Below, one piece after another: positions 1 through 11,528 of a DNA stretch of 64,000 nt (position 1 is the first letter of the stretch; every line of letters starts with the position of its first letter). The notes beneath the pieces were generated by a model. The model was not told where the DNA came from, did no database searches, and worked only from the letters and a program-made list of their open reading frames with translations. Source of the stretch: Codonopsis lanceolata (Eukaryota > Streptophyta > Magnoliopsida > Asterales > Campanulaceae); NCBI GenBank assembly GCA_013146195.2, contig CM028377.1, positions 28,996,602 to 29,060,601 of the forward strand. The letters are read 5' to 3'. The position numbers and the translations under genes were made by a program.

Positions 1-903
1 ATTGATAAGAAAATCTGATAACGAAAAACTATTTCATTGTAATCAATTAAAAACCCTCACCTTTGAAAAGCACGTATCTCTCAAACGTGAAAATATTCTA
101 TTTTTCTTGAGCATCATGTCATCAGCCAAAGTAGTGGTCTAAAACTATAGGATTTAACGGACCGTCATGCCTATGGGGCAAACTGAGGAACATGGTAACA
201 TTGGATATGAAAGTGACACAAAATAAAGGTTGGGTAGCAAACTGTGATTTCGTAGAAACTTTGGGGAAATAGTAATTTAGCCAATGCTTAATTGATCTTT
301 CCGATCTATGAAAGTGACAATGCTCAAGCAGAATCTAGCTTAGCATAATCTCATGCAATAAACTCCTTAATTGATCCGCATATAGTTTCTGAAAATCACT
401 TGGATAGGATTAAGCTATTTATGGAAGCTTCCCGTTCCACACAAAATTCATCGCTTTTTTTAGTAAGCCTTATGAGAAGGATTGCCATTACCATTTAGAA
501 TACCACCACTCTGTCCTACTCCTCAAGCATCCGTCCTTGGACCACATCCAATGTATTTTCTTGGAGGGGCTTCTTAGGAAGGAGATTTATACATTGGGGG
601 TAGTTATTTTTAGGGAGGTTATGTAGGAGAGAGAAGATTTTTTTCTTTTTAGTGAAGAAAAAAAAACACTTCTTGTGTATTTGTGCGTGTGACCGGTTTG
701 GGGGGGGGGGGGAAATTTACATTTTTTGTATAAGAAGATGTGTAAGAAGATTATGAATGAGAAAATATATTCTTAAACGTAATAAGAAGATGAAAGTATG
801 TAGGTGGGAGTGAGACCCAGCTAAGAAGATGTATAAGAATTTTAAACATTGGAGATGCTCTTGTTACAAAAGAGTCACATTTTTAAAGCACCTTATAAAC
901 TTT
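1..903. other. Intergenic, no gene seen
   Basis: No coding region is supported here. The stretch is AT-rich and contains a G homopolymer of about 12 bases near 700-712. Between about 541 and 862 there are weakly similar inverted ends (CATCCAATGT on the left, and the complement of ACATTGGAGATG on the right) around several AAGAAGATGT-like words, so a degraded MITE is possible but not proven. Confidence 0.5.
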
Positions 904-905
904 TA

Positions 906-1191
906 CTCCATGTCCTGAATAAATGTTTCTAGTGGAAAATACAAGGATTAAGAAATATAATTAATGATAAGTTGTAAAATATGTTGTGACAATAATACCT
1001 ATTACAAATATTTTCTTTCATTAATTATATACTCATTACACTCACTCTTTCTCTAAATATGTAATAATTATAGTATTAAATGAAGGGATATATTATGAAA
1101 AATAGTAGAAAATTTGTACACTAAAAGTCTTTAGGAACATTAGTTATGACCCAAAATAGAAAGTATGAATATTTATTCGGGACGGATGGCG
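906..1191. mobile_element. Stowaway-like MITE
   Basis: The ends are inverted copies: CTCCATGTCCTGAATAAAT on the left, and on the right the complement of a sequence reading CGCCATCCGTCCCGAATAAAT. A TA dinucleotide flanks each end (904-905 and 1192-1193), which is the Tc1/mariner-type target duplication expected for Stowaway elements. At 286 bp with an AT-rich core it has no coding capacity and would have been moved by a transposase supplied elsewhere. Confidence 0.75.
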
Positions 1192-1513
1192 TATTAAATT
1201 TTTATTTTTTTTTTCTAAAACAAGAATTTTCTTTTGTGTCACATCTACTTGGTGTAAATTTTACAAAATATATCAAAGTAAAAGAATGAGATAATTGCAA
1301 AAAAAAAAAAAACCTGAAATATTTTACATTTATTGAAATTAACCACGTGTATTGATTATCACCCTATTGAACCTCCGCCTATTTTCATTTTTGCAATTCA
1401 AACCTTTCGTCAAAGAGGTGTTAATTTTTTTAATGGGAAGCTGAGTTGACTACCATGTTGGCAGCTGAAGTGGACAAGGGTGGTCTCCAACTTATATTTC
1501 CGACTTTTTTTTT

Positions 1514-1726
1514 ATTGCAAATTAAACTTTGTACATTGTTTTATCTTACAGAATGAACCTTGGTCAAACCAGTTGTTATTTCCCGCCATTTTTTATTGCA
1601 AGTTAAACCTTGGTACATTGTTTTGGCTTACAAAATGAACCTTGGTCAAATTAGTTGTTAGCTCCCAACTTTTTTTACTGCAAAGTAAACCTTGTATATT
1701 TTTTGTTTTGCAACATAAACCTTGAG
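1514..1726. repeat. Tandem repeat, about 82-bp period, 2.6 copies
   Basis: Three diverged copies start near 1514, 1596 and 1677. Each begins with a TTGCAAnTTAAAC-like word; the first two run through ATGAACCTTGGTCAAA to a T-run, and the third is shorter and more diverged. Not associated with any recognisable gene; possibly the subterminal part of a degraded transposon. Confidence 0.7.
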
Positions 1727-3092
1727 AGAAAACCAGATTTTATATATACTCATTTCATCCTAAAAAAAATTTCATCTCATTCTCTAACAATCAATTCCAT
1801 TATATTTGTTATTTCACGATGAACACAGTTCGCTGACATTGTGGAATGACGACTATCATGCAAAATCATGAACCAATCAAAATCCAGGAAGGAGGTTCTT
1901 GGGTTGTGAAAGATATGTGATAAGTGATTGATTTTTTTAAAATTTTAATTTTCTAGAAAATTATTTTTATTTACCTGTTTTATTTTTCTTTTCTTGCAGC
2001 TAGAAGAGGCATGTCGATTTTTCCTCTGATTTGATCCTCCTTCAAAGACAGTTGTAGTGGAAACTAAAAAAAGTAACAAATGCCTTTGTTTTGTGTTATC
2101 TTTCGTGTTCAACCTCATCTTCATTTTAATCATAATTGAGCATGATTAAACTATCAGAGAATGGAAATATTAACGAAATGGTCGGGGTTAATTTTGTGAA
2201 GTTGTACATATTGTTGTTGGATATGTGTTAAAATGGAAGCTTATTAAACCCCTAATATATTCTCTTTATTTTGCCTATTAAAAATGAATGAAATAATTTT
2301 TTTATGTAAGCAATCTTTATATATATATATATATCAACCGCAACAAACACACAATTATTTATATTACACAAAGACAATAAAACACAAACAAAACATGAAC
2401 CAACTGCTTAGATATTCTGATAACAAATACAATTTGATCCAACAGTTTAGACAATGTGCAACAAACATATAATTACAAATCAACCAAACTGCTTTCATAA
2501 CACTTCTTAGGATATATAAAAATATACAAATGGCTACAAAAACACAAAAAAAAATGTCATTCTGTCATATATGCAAATTCTGTTTGAGGTCAAAGCCATG
2601 TAATATGCCCTGTATTATACCCAGGCTTCACTGCAAAACACAAAATATCCCCCAGTAGCAGGCACCCATGTTTCCCTACTATCTCCATAAAGGAATGCCA
2701 ACTATTATACTTAGGCTTCACTATAAAACACAAATTATCCCCCAGTAGTAGTCACCCCTGTATTCCACTATGTCAAAAAATGAATGCTCTGATGACTGCA
2801 AAACATAGAAAATTCATCAAAATAAGATGAGATAAACAAATATACGCCAACAACAAGAAATAATTAAAACAACAGACTAACCTAAAAGATTATACTCATC
2901 AAGGTCACTATGTTCTCTAGGATTGAATCCAGATGTGGTTTAGAACCTGACATTCAGCAATCTGAAAGACCTTTTAGGAGTTTGTGTTTAAGCAGTTGCA
3001 GCTTGTGTTGGAGTAGGTTCAAGTTGTGTAGAAGGTGGTGGTGGTGTTGAAACAAGCTGGCTCATAGTAAATTCCTCAGCTACTTGGTCTTG
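1727..3092. other. Intergenic with a duplicated about 97-bp segment
   Basis: No gene is supported. Between about 2605 and 2770 a segment of roughly 97 bp is present twice (TTATACCCAGGCTTCACTG against TTATACTTAGGCTTCACTA, each followed by a CCCCCAGTAG word). A short TA microsatellite lies near 2317-2332. On the minus strand this region is immediately downstream of the MULE relic and may be part of the same decayed element. Confidence 0.5.
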
Positions 3093-4340
3093 TTAAGGTT
3101 CATGCAGTACATTTTCTTTTGGCTCATTCACTTGGTCTTCTATTGGGTCATTCAGTTGGTCTTCCATTGGCTCATGATCAGTTTGGGATTGACTGACATC
3201 CTTACTTGGACATTTTCTTTTGTTATGCCCAATTTCCCTACAAAAGAAGCATATGACAGTGTTTTTCACCTTACTATCAAGTTGGCCAGGTTTCTTTGGA
3301 CATTTTCTTGCACTATATCCAAGTAACTGACAATAAGAACAAGTGACTTTCCCACCCCCTCTACCTAGTTTATGAATCACAACAGGCCTACTGCTTTCTT
3401 GATTCTCATTAGGTTTTGTCCTCCTCAAATTTTTAGGCCTTCCAACCTTTTTCTTCTTCCTAACTGGAGCAAGAATAGGTGATAGCCCTGTTTTTTCCAA
3501 GGCCCATGGATTGCATCAAGTGTGTTGTTGTAAAGTTTGATGTACAATTCTCTCTTGTACCGATGTGACACAAAGTCTTCCATTTCCAAACCACCATAAC
3601 ACATGGCTGAGATACCATGAGCATATGGGATTCCAATGAGCTCCCACCTTCTACAAGAACATGTCTTTTTTTCCATGTCAACTATAAACTGTGTTCCCCT
3701 ATTTAAAACCTCAAATTTTGAGTTCCCTATCCAGGTGGGTACACGATGTGTGGACTCTATCTTGGTTTTCTCTACTATGGCATTATTATTATGGCATAGC
3801 AATCATGCATATTTTTTTTTCATCTTATCTCTCAACACATGTGTTCTTCTCATCATTATTGCCCTAATATGCTCCAACATAGTGATTATAGGCTTATCCC
3901 TAGCTTCTAGGATTGCTACATTAAAACTCTCACTCATATTATTTAGCAGAATATCACATTGTAGCCATATGCTAAAGTGTGATCTAGGCCATTGTTGATG
4001 TGGCTTTGCATTAAGCCACTTGAATGCCTGTTCATATGTATCCTTAAAGTCTCCATACACTTCTCAAACAAAGCAAGATTTGAAGCCCTTGCACAGTCCC
4101 ACTATCTTTCAATACAAGACCTTTGTGTATAAGCTTGAAGTTGTTATACAAATACCTAACACAAAACCTATGCTCTAAGTTTAGACACAAGATTTCAAGT
4201 TAGAAACCAATCCCTATAATTAAACAATTAAACAATTAAGAGTTTAAACTGATTACCTTTCAAATGGCAGCCATTCAGCCCAATTATAGGTCCACACCCT
4301 TGTAAAACCCTTTCTTTAATGGTCCAAGGCAGATATACTG
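3093..4340 (-). pseudogene. MULE (Mutator-like) transposase relic
   Basis: The minus strand carries pieces of a plant MuDR-type transposase, spread over several frames. In protein order: a piece reading GPIIGLNGCHLK near 4260-4300, the beginning of the family's catalytic domain; a segment with NMSESFNVAILEARDKPI near 3890-3950; a SWIM-type zinc finger CSCRRWELIGIP near 3610-3670; and a C-terminal tail with two zinc knuckles, CSYC...KCP and CFFC...KCP, near 3240-3345. In the SWIM finger the third cysteine of the usual IPCxH is a tyrosine (IPYAH). Frame breaks at about 3430, 3800 and 4070-4260 make it non-functional. The terminal inverted repeats were not found. Identification rests on these family motifs; autonomy is excluded by the breaks. 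Confidence 0.8.
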
Positions 4341-4505
4341 TCTTTGAAATCTATTACAGTCATCTGTCATCAACTAGACAGTTGAAGCCGGGCTACCCCT
4401 CCTTAGTTCCTCACAATAATCATTCAACCTGCTATACTGCTCCTCCTATGTACCTTGTATCTACTTTAATGCCATTTGACACTTATATATTGACACTTTT
4501 GCCTA

Positions 4506-5172
4506 CACTACTAGAAAAATGACCTTTAGTGACGGAATTTTCCGTCGCTAAAGGCGAAATTCCGTCGCTAAAGGCCCCTAGCGACGGAATTTTTCCGTCG
4601 CCATTCCGTCGCTAATTCGTCGTCGCTGATGCCGACGGACCGATTTCCGTCGCTAAAGGCAGCCTTTAGCGACGGAATTTTCCGTCGCTAAAGGTTGATT
4701 TTCAACGACGGAATTTTCCGTCACTGAAATTCAACCTTTAGCGACGGAAAATTCCGTCGCTAAAGGCATTTAAAAATTAATTAAAATTGATTTTCAGCGA
4801 CGGAATTTTCCGTCGCTAAAGGTTGATTTTCAGCGACGGATTTTTCCGTCACTGAAATTCAACCTTTAGCGACGGAAAATTCCGTCGCTAAAGGTATTTA
4901 AAAATTAATTAAAATTGAATTTCAGCGACGGAAAATTCCGTCGCTAAAGGTATTTAAAAATTAATTAAAATTGAATTTCAGCGACGGAAAATTCCGTCGC
5001 TAAAGGCGTTTAAAAATTAATTAAAATTGAATTTCAGCGACGGAAAATTCCGTCGCTAAAGGCGTTTAAAAATTAATTAAAATTGAATTTCAGCGACGGA
5101 ATTTCCGTCGCTAAAGGCTATAAAAAATTAATTAAAATTGAATTTCAGCGACGGAAAATTCCGTCGCTAATA
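4506..5172. mobile_element. CACTA-type terminus with palindromic subterminal repeat array
   Basis: The block opens with CACTACTAGAAAAATG, a typical plant CACTA (En/Spm) terminal sequence. It is followed by roughly ten copies of a near-palindrome built from TTTAGCGACGG and its complement CCGTCGCTAAA. From about 4769 the palindrome alternates with an AT-rich spacer (TTTAAAAATTAATTAAAATTG), giving a unit of about 56-57 bp repeated about six times. Subterminal repeat arrays of this kind bind the element's transposase. The opposite terminus was not found, so the element is either truncated or its other end is unrecognised. It abuts the MULE relic. Confidence 0.7.
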
Positions 5173-7764
5173 ATGTAAAAAAATTTAAAAAAAAAACCAA
5201 AAATACTATTATCATAAATTTTTGTACCTAATAATATAACAAATAATATAACAATTAATACAAAACTGAAGATTCAAATACAAAACTGAAGATAATAAAT
5301 AAATTTAAAAACATCAAAAACATCAAACTATAAATGTTATTACAACAATCCATATAAATTATATATAACACTTAATACCAAAAACTTGTTTCTAGAGTTA
5401 ACTTGGAAATTTAAACTTATACAAATCCATGTAAACCATATCTATTAAAAAACCTAAAAATAAAATTAAAAAAATCCTACGACATGAGGATCAAGAAAAA
5501 CTTCATCTTTGCATCTGAAAATTGCTTGTAGAACAAATGTCAGACTCTCTTCAGTGAATCTTTCAAGTGTATATTGAGCTAATGTACACGATTTTGTCTT
5601 CTGACTTGAGCACATATCTACCTCCAAGGCTCCAACTGCGCCATTTTTGCTACTCAATGAAAGAACCAAAATAAATACACCTGCCTTCCCAAGAAAACAG
5701 TCAGTTTCTACATTAGAGAGTCAACCTAGGCAATATCAAACCATTATTCTAAATTAACAATAGGTTCTAGCTATATGAATCTAGTTGCGTCAAAACTTGG
5801 TTGGGGGGGGTTGCTTTACTGCCCTCATGGTTCTCAGGAGATTCGGGAGATTATAAAGAACATAGATTTACTATGTTTTTATGAGAATACTGTCAGTAGA
5901 TTAACACCTTTTTATAAATCTTAGGTCTAGTAATACTCTAGTTGACCAAATGATGTCAAAGTATGACTTTTTTTGTGTGTGACAGAGAGTAATAAATATA
6001 TAAATAAAGAAATAATGGAAATGAAAAAGGATTTATGTAGTTGAGTCCAAGTAACAGGAACAAGGTGTTGTGCAATAAAAAATAATAATAGAAGGAGAGC
6101 ACTTTTGGTTACCTCTTCCTGTTATCTGTTTGTTTTTTTTTCTTTCTCACATGATAGAGTCAACTACTTTGTTTCTTTAATCCATGCATCTAGTCAAACC
6201 TTCAACTTTTTACATTTGACTCTTAATTCACTTTCTGTCCAGTCTACATGGTATATTTGAAAATTACACAATACAATTATAATAAAGACAATTAATTGGC
6301 CATGTTCCACTTAAAGACTCCACATTTGAAAGTCTAATTGTTACAAGGATACATTAATTCCATTACAATTGGTCATTATTACAACACACACAAATGTGGG
6401 TAAAAATGAAATCTTATAGAAATTGTAACCATAATTTTTAAATGTGAATCTAAATCAAACATCCCAAAATAGTAATGACGAGAGTATGGTGGACCAACGG
6501 AGTATTTTTCTTTCAATGCACAGATAAAAAAAATTACAATAATGTTAAGAAGGGGGAGTGTATCGTTTCATTTTTAAAACATAACCTTTTTTTTAGCTTT
6601 TTTTTAGGGTGGGGCTGACCACACCCCAAAACCCATTTTGCACCCCCATTTAACACAAATGACCTTTGGAATATGACATGTGACTAATTAAAATCTAAAA
6701 AAATCAAGATTGAGATTGTGACCGATACGTATCATGTTCCAATAACCATTTGTGTAGAAAAAATTATAGAACGTCGAATGATAAAAAAAATTGCTCAGTA
6801 ATAAAGACATTCTAAACATTTTTCGTAACATTTTTTAAAGACATTCTAAACATTGTTTATTTTCTATTTTAAAAAGTTTTTTTCTTATCAATTATAAAAA
6901 TACAAGAAGTCTTAAACAACTTTGTGATAACAAAGCTAACGGCGCTCCCACTCCCATGTCCCAAACGTCTGCCTACCTTCACAACATTAATTTCATCTGG
7001 ATTGATACTTGATACTTCCAATTCAATTCCATCCAAAAAAGTTGATAAGTGAGACAATCATCATTCTTCATAATCAAAACTCAAAAGAGCTGTACTTTAC
7101 CATATTTATTTACAAACACAAAAAGGTGGGCCATCTACTTTTATCAACCCTTTCTTCCTTTACAAAAGTACATTTTTACTTTTTTCTCACTACATTTTAA
7201 TAAACACAATTTATCGTTAACTATTAATTATTAACATTGTTCCTAAATTATCATTTTGTTTTGACTTTTAATTATTACGAATATGACTTTAAAAATAATA
7301 TATATTTTTTTTATTTATAAACCTCAGTTTGATTCAAAAAATAAAAACTCCATAATAAAGCCAATAAAGCCAAATAAGCATGACCAAGCTCCATAGATTA
7401 AAATAATTTTCTTCATTTTATAATCAACACAGAGACAGAATTAAAATTACACGCAAGATCATACAAAAACGAGAAAACTCTCATAAACAAAAAATCCCCA
7501 AAATTTTATCAAATTCAGCTTTTACAGTCATAAATATTGAAATACGATAAACAAATGTTTATTGGGAGTAGCACAACTCCAAGGATATTCACGCAACTTA
7601 GATCATGATTGCATCAAGAATTAAAAAAAAAGTCAGTCAAAATTAATCTGCTCAAATTAGCATGTAATCACAATCCTTTCAAACGAATCTAAACTTAAGC
7701 AATTCACTTAGGAACTGATAGCTAGAAATCAGAATCGTTCAAGTCAAGTAAACGAAGATCTAAC
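5173..7764. other. Intergenic, AT-rich, no gene seen
   Basis: No coding region can be supported over this 2.6 kb. It was searched on the minus strand for the second exon of the cytochrome b5 gene at 7765-7851 (the exon containing the HPGG heme-ligand motif and C-terminal membrane anchor), and nothing resembling it is visible. A short ORF at 5466-5669 (minus) has no recognisable domain. Confidence 0.5.
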
Positions 7765-7851
7765 CTTTCCCTCGATGATCAACCAGCAATCTTTGGTTTT
7801 GTTGTGCTTGGCAACCTCCTCGAATACATGAATTTTCGGATCTGACGCCAT
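7765..7851 (-). pseudogene. Cytochrome b5, orphan first exon
   Basis: An 87-base minus-strand exon encodes MASDPKIHVFEEVAKHNKTK followed by DCWLIIEGK: 29 residues matching the start of plant microsomal cytochrome b5. That protein is a small ER-bound heme protein passing electrons to fatty-acid desaturases and P450s. The exon ends at AAG and is followed directly by GT (7764-7763), the position where plant CB5 genes place their first coding intron, before VYDV. The remaining exon, which would carry the HPGG and second heme histidine and the tail anchor, is not found in the 7.7 kb downstream, which is filled with transposon sequence. So this is a truncated gene, a gene split by a very large intron insertion reaching beyond the window, or a transposon-captured fragment. 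The exon itself is undamaged. The family is clear; whether it is still expressed is unknown. Confidence 0.75.
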
Positions 7852-9323
7852 TTTTCCCTACTAATTCCCACAAAAATCACCAACAAAATTTAGACAAAAC
7901 GAATTTTAAAAAAAAAATCTAGTTGCTCGCAGTACGAAAAATCGAATAAAGGATCAGTATATACAGATGCTCAATTTTATACAAACAAAAAAAATTGAAA
8001 AAAGGAAGAAGAAGGAACTTATTACCATTTACCAAGCTTCTTTTGAGAATACTTTATCTATAATTAAAAACATCAACTAGCTACTTTTGTTTAAGGCCAT
8101 TGAATCCTACAATTAGATTCCAGTCACAAATATGCTGATTCATTCTGTACATGTGAACTGTCTGGGGACAGAATCAGAAGTGAATCAGTGGATTGGTCCA
8201 GATTCAAATGAATTGTATGGTTCAGTCAAACATCTCAATCTACAAGAAAAAGGAAACACTTTGAAACCAAACAATAACTAAAACACCAGTTGTAGGCACA
8301 ACTCAACTAAATCTTGATTATCAATACCAAGTCAGCCTATCGACATTAGAAACTAAAAGTTTTCAACTCAGTAGCGGGACTTACAAAGGATGCAACCAAT
8401 CAAATGCAACTTATAACCGATTTCACAGACATTTTCTAAAAGTCTAGTACTATCCTGATCAATTAACTTGCGGTTCCAAAAGAAAAGATGGCTCTAATTC
8501 ATCCTAAACATACACATGCAGATCAAGAGTAGAATTCATATAGTTAATCTAAGCAGTAAGCACACAGAACCAAGATCTGGATCGGAGCAATACATCAAAT
8601 TTAGGCGAAAACTGAAAGAAAAGCAAACATGAAAAGTAGTCGAGTAAACATAAAATCGAATTCCATAACATTCTTGTAGCTAATAAATTCACTCAATCGA
8701 TTACTACCAAGAATGACATTGATTGATAATATAAAGAAAAATTCAAACCTGGTAGTAGAGAAATCGATTGGATCCTGGAACAAGAGAAAGGGTGGGCTAA
8801 GAAGGCGCTTCTGAAACTGGGTTTGAATCGAGTGATCCGAGGGTATGGGCGCAAGATCTGAGACAGAGCTTTTGTGTCTATAACGAGATCTACGAACAAG
8901 AATTTCCAATACTCATCAACGCAATCTCCCGAATTCCAGATCCAAGAACACAATCTTAGCAATCAAAACAACATTAAAAGAAAGCAACAACAGAAATAAA
9001 CAATTGGGAGAAAATTTTCAAATAACAGCCAAAGTTTGAAAAAAAAACTGAAGATGAGAAATTACATGGAGTTGGAGACGGGTATCTGAAAAACAAAGCT
9101 TGGTTGACGAAGGACACCGGCGGCGGGTTTGGAGACGACGAAGGACACCGGCGGCGGTGACAGAGCTAAACTGGCAAGAGCAGATGAAGAAGATTCAGGG
9201 CACGCCGGGTCTCGCTATTGAGGAGCGATCTAGCGTGAGGCCGGAAAAAAAGACATCGGCTTTGGAGAGGGACGCTGGGTTTTGAGAAAATCGGGGAGAG
9301 AGATAGAGGGATGGCAGTGAGGA
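7852..9323 (-). other. Region upstream of the cytochrome b5 exon
   Basis: On the minus strand this is the leader and promoter side of the cytochrome b5 exon. The part at 9080-9320 is GC-richer than its surroundings and on the minus strand is pyrimidine-rich (CTATCTCTCTCCCC near 9300), which suits a transcribed 5' leader. TTTGTTTTTCAG on the minus strand near 9085 could be a leader-intron acceptor. A 21-base segment is duplicated at 9106-9126 and 9137-9157 (GACGAAGGACACCGGCGGCG, period 31). Leader and intron assignments are inference. Confidence 0.35.
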
Positions 9324-9423
9324 NNNNNNNNNNNNNNNNNNNNNNNNNNNNNNNNNNNNNNNNNNNNNNNNNNNNNNNNNNNNNNNNNNNNNNNNNNNNN
9401 NNNNNNNNNNNNNNNNNNNNNNN
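9324..9423. other. Assembly gap (100 N)
   Basis: Exactly 100 unknown bases, the usual placeholder for a scaffold join of unestimated length. Features on the two sides should not be assumed contiguous. Confidence 0.99.
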
Positions 9424-9705
9424 AAGGAAAAAATGAGAATGGAAAATTGATGTATTCCATATCCCGGTATCCCAAACAATGGATAACTTGATGTAAAACC
9501 CAAAGCACCCATGTGATCCGAAATAGGCCATAAGGCTATTTTCAAAATCCATAGTGGGGGCGCCGCGACATTCCTTCCTTTGCTTTCCCGCTCTATAAAA
9601 AAAGGAGAATGGGAATGGAAGGGTGATGCATTCCTATATCCTGGTATCCCCTAAAAAGGGATAACTTGACATAGAAAACCCAGAGCTCCCATATGGATCA
9701 AAAAT
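9424..9705. repeat. Diverged tandem duplication, about 175-bp period
   Basis: The segment just after the gap (about 9431-9530) recurs at about 9605-9700: both contain a GAGAATGG word, then CGGTATCCC/TGGTATCCC, then GGATAACTTGA and a CCCA(A/G)AGC word. The first copy may be cut by the assembly gap. No coding content recognised. Confidence 0.6.
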
Positions 9706-9869
9706 CCACTAAAGGCACTGAGGCGCATTCAAACGCGCTACTTTGACAAAGACTCCTCTCGCACTTTTGATTTCGTCCTCCCCCAAAAAGGGAGGGTGGA
9801 ACGAGAGCGATGGATGTCCTGCATCCACGCACGTGCACCCTATCCAAGGGTGCTGGCGCATTTTCCCCG

Positions 9870-10015
9870 GAACCCACAATGGCGACCGAGAATGATGATC
9901 AAGAACAATATATGCTCGACCCATAAAGATGATAAAAAACGTTATATGGCTGGCAGAAAGATGATCACGAACACTATATGGTCTACCCACAAAGGATCAA
10001 AAACACTATTTTTTT
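9870..10015. repeat. Short degenerate repeats
   Basis: Four imperfect copies of a unit reading (A)GATGATCAAGAACA(A/C)TATATG, alternating with CGACCCATAAA/CTACCCACAAA words. Unit spacing is irregular at about 30-50 bp. No function assigned. Confidence 0.5.
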
Positions 10016-11528
10016 GAATTTTGAAATGGGTCAGCCCTCCATGGATGCTAACCATGAAATCTAGCAGACCTCTATATGAAAGTCGAACCACCATCTTGGT
10101 CACTCACCCAAACCCAATGAAATTTGACAAGGGTATTTTTGTCAAAAAACTCTTGTGTGATGTAGTAAGGGTTTTGTGTGTGTGTGTGTTGTATTAAGTA
10201 TCTCCCATAAAAATGTGTATCCCTCTCTCTCTTCCACTTACAATTTACGCACCCTCCTTCTCTCTCTTCGCATGAAGTCACCGACGTCATCGATTCCGCT
10301 ACAGTCATTTTGCCAGGAAAAATCATCATATCTCTGAAAATCTTTTACCCCTGGATTTGTTTCAAATTGTGTCTCTAATTCAAACTTATATTATTTAATT
10401 TTCCCATATTTTCGTGTAAGCTGATGAAGGAATCTACTCAAAATAAATTCAAAAAAGTATGACACATAAACAATGCCTTTTGATTCTTAAGCACTAGTCG
10501 TTTTGTCCTTTATCCCTCAACTCTCTTCGCTAGTGTAATCCGTAATCCACCACACGATTGTTATCTCAGTTACCTCCCACCCCCGCTCCCTCGAATATAA
10601 CCTCAAAACCCCTAATTCGCACTTGAATTTTACTAGAAGCTATATTTTTTAGTTTTTAAATTTTAATTGAAGCTCATTTTTCTTTGATCTTCATCATTTG
10701 AATTTGCGAGAGTTTGTGAAGGACTGATCAAGGCTTCGTTGTTTCGCGAAGCCACGGTGGCAAGGACCGATTTTATAACCCACTGGCAATTAGGCGACAC
10801 CACCAACAGTAGCAACATCAACACCAACAACACTAGCACCACCAATTGTTGCAGCAGCAACATCACGTCCACCTCAGATACAAAGACACAATCACTTGTT
10901 GTTGTTCCAACATTATCGAATCAGAGACTATTTGGTTGTTTTGCTGATCCCACACTTATCAAAATTGGTGCCATTGCATTCAATTTAGGTGAGATAGATT
11001 AGGGCTAGGGGTGGGGTTATTGATGTATGGGGGGATATGTCCAGGATACAGAGAAAAAGAGGGAAAGGTGTGGTTGAAGACGTTGGGATAGAGTAGAGTG
11101 AACAAGTTAAAGAGTTTGATAGTGTTATGATCTCCGAGGATAAAGTTGTGGATGATTAGAGCGACCTCAGCGGTGTCGTTGTGGACTTGCTTGGTACAAT
11201 TAATGACATTGGGGGATTTGTGGGGTCCTAGTGTCGAGATCTCTCGTTAATATTAGTATTAAACTAGTAGTGAGATCGGTCCCCCCATTTTTAACAAGTA
11301 TCATTTTGGACCCCTTGTTAACGTGTCGTTGGAAAGATCACACAAACAACCACATCATTGTTCCATTAACAAATTGGACTTTTGTTGGGGGGGGGGGTTA
11401 ACAGCAAGGACCACATCACATCAAAATTGAAACTTGGTTGGTCATAATTTAGATATTGAAAGTTGTTTGGTCAAATTGGCTACCCCAAGTTTGTACGATG
11501 ATCAAAAAAGTTATTAACCCTTTAATTA
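10016..11528. other. Intergenic with a possible decayed gene fragment
   Basis: No intact gene is supported. Near 10756-10782 (+) one frame reads GGKDRFYNP and is followed by a His/Gln-rich run (near 10800-10870) interrupted by stops, which looks like the start of a coding exon after decay; I cannot assign it to a family. A TG microsatellite lies near 10174-10190. The segment 11270-11520 contains a G-run and resembles the ends of the foldback elements elsewhere in the window, but no boundaries could be set. Confidence 0.3.

Noticed and set aside
4506..5172. Regular repeats with spacers, superficially like a CRISPR array
   Set aside because: The spacers are identical AT-rich sequence, not unique; the block starts with a CACTA terminus and the genome is plant. 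It is a transposon subterminal array.
5466..5669. 67-residue minus-strand frame downstream of the cytochrome b5 exon
   Set aside because: It lacks HPGG or any b5 feature and has no recognisable domain, so it was not taken as the missing exon.
9166..9552. Minus-strand frames crossing the assembly gap
   Set aside because: They are held open by unknown residues from the 100-N gap.
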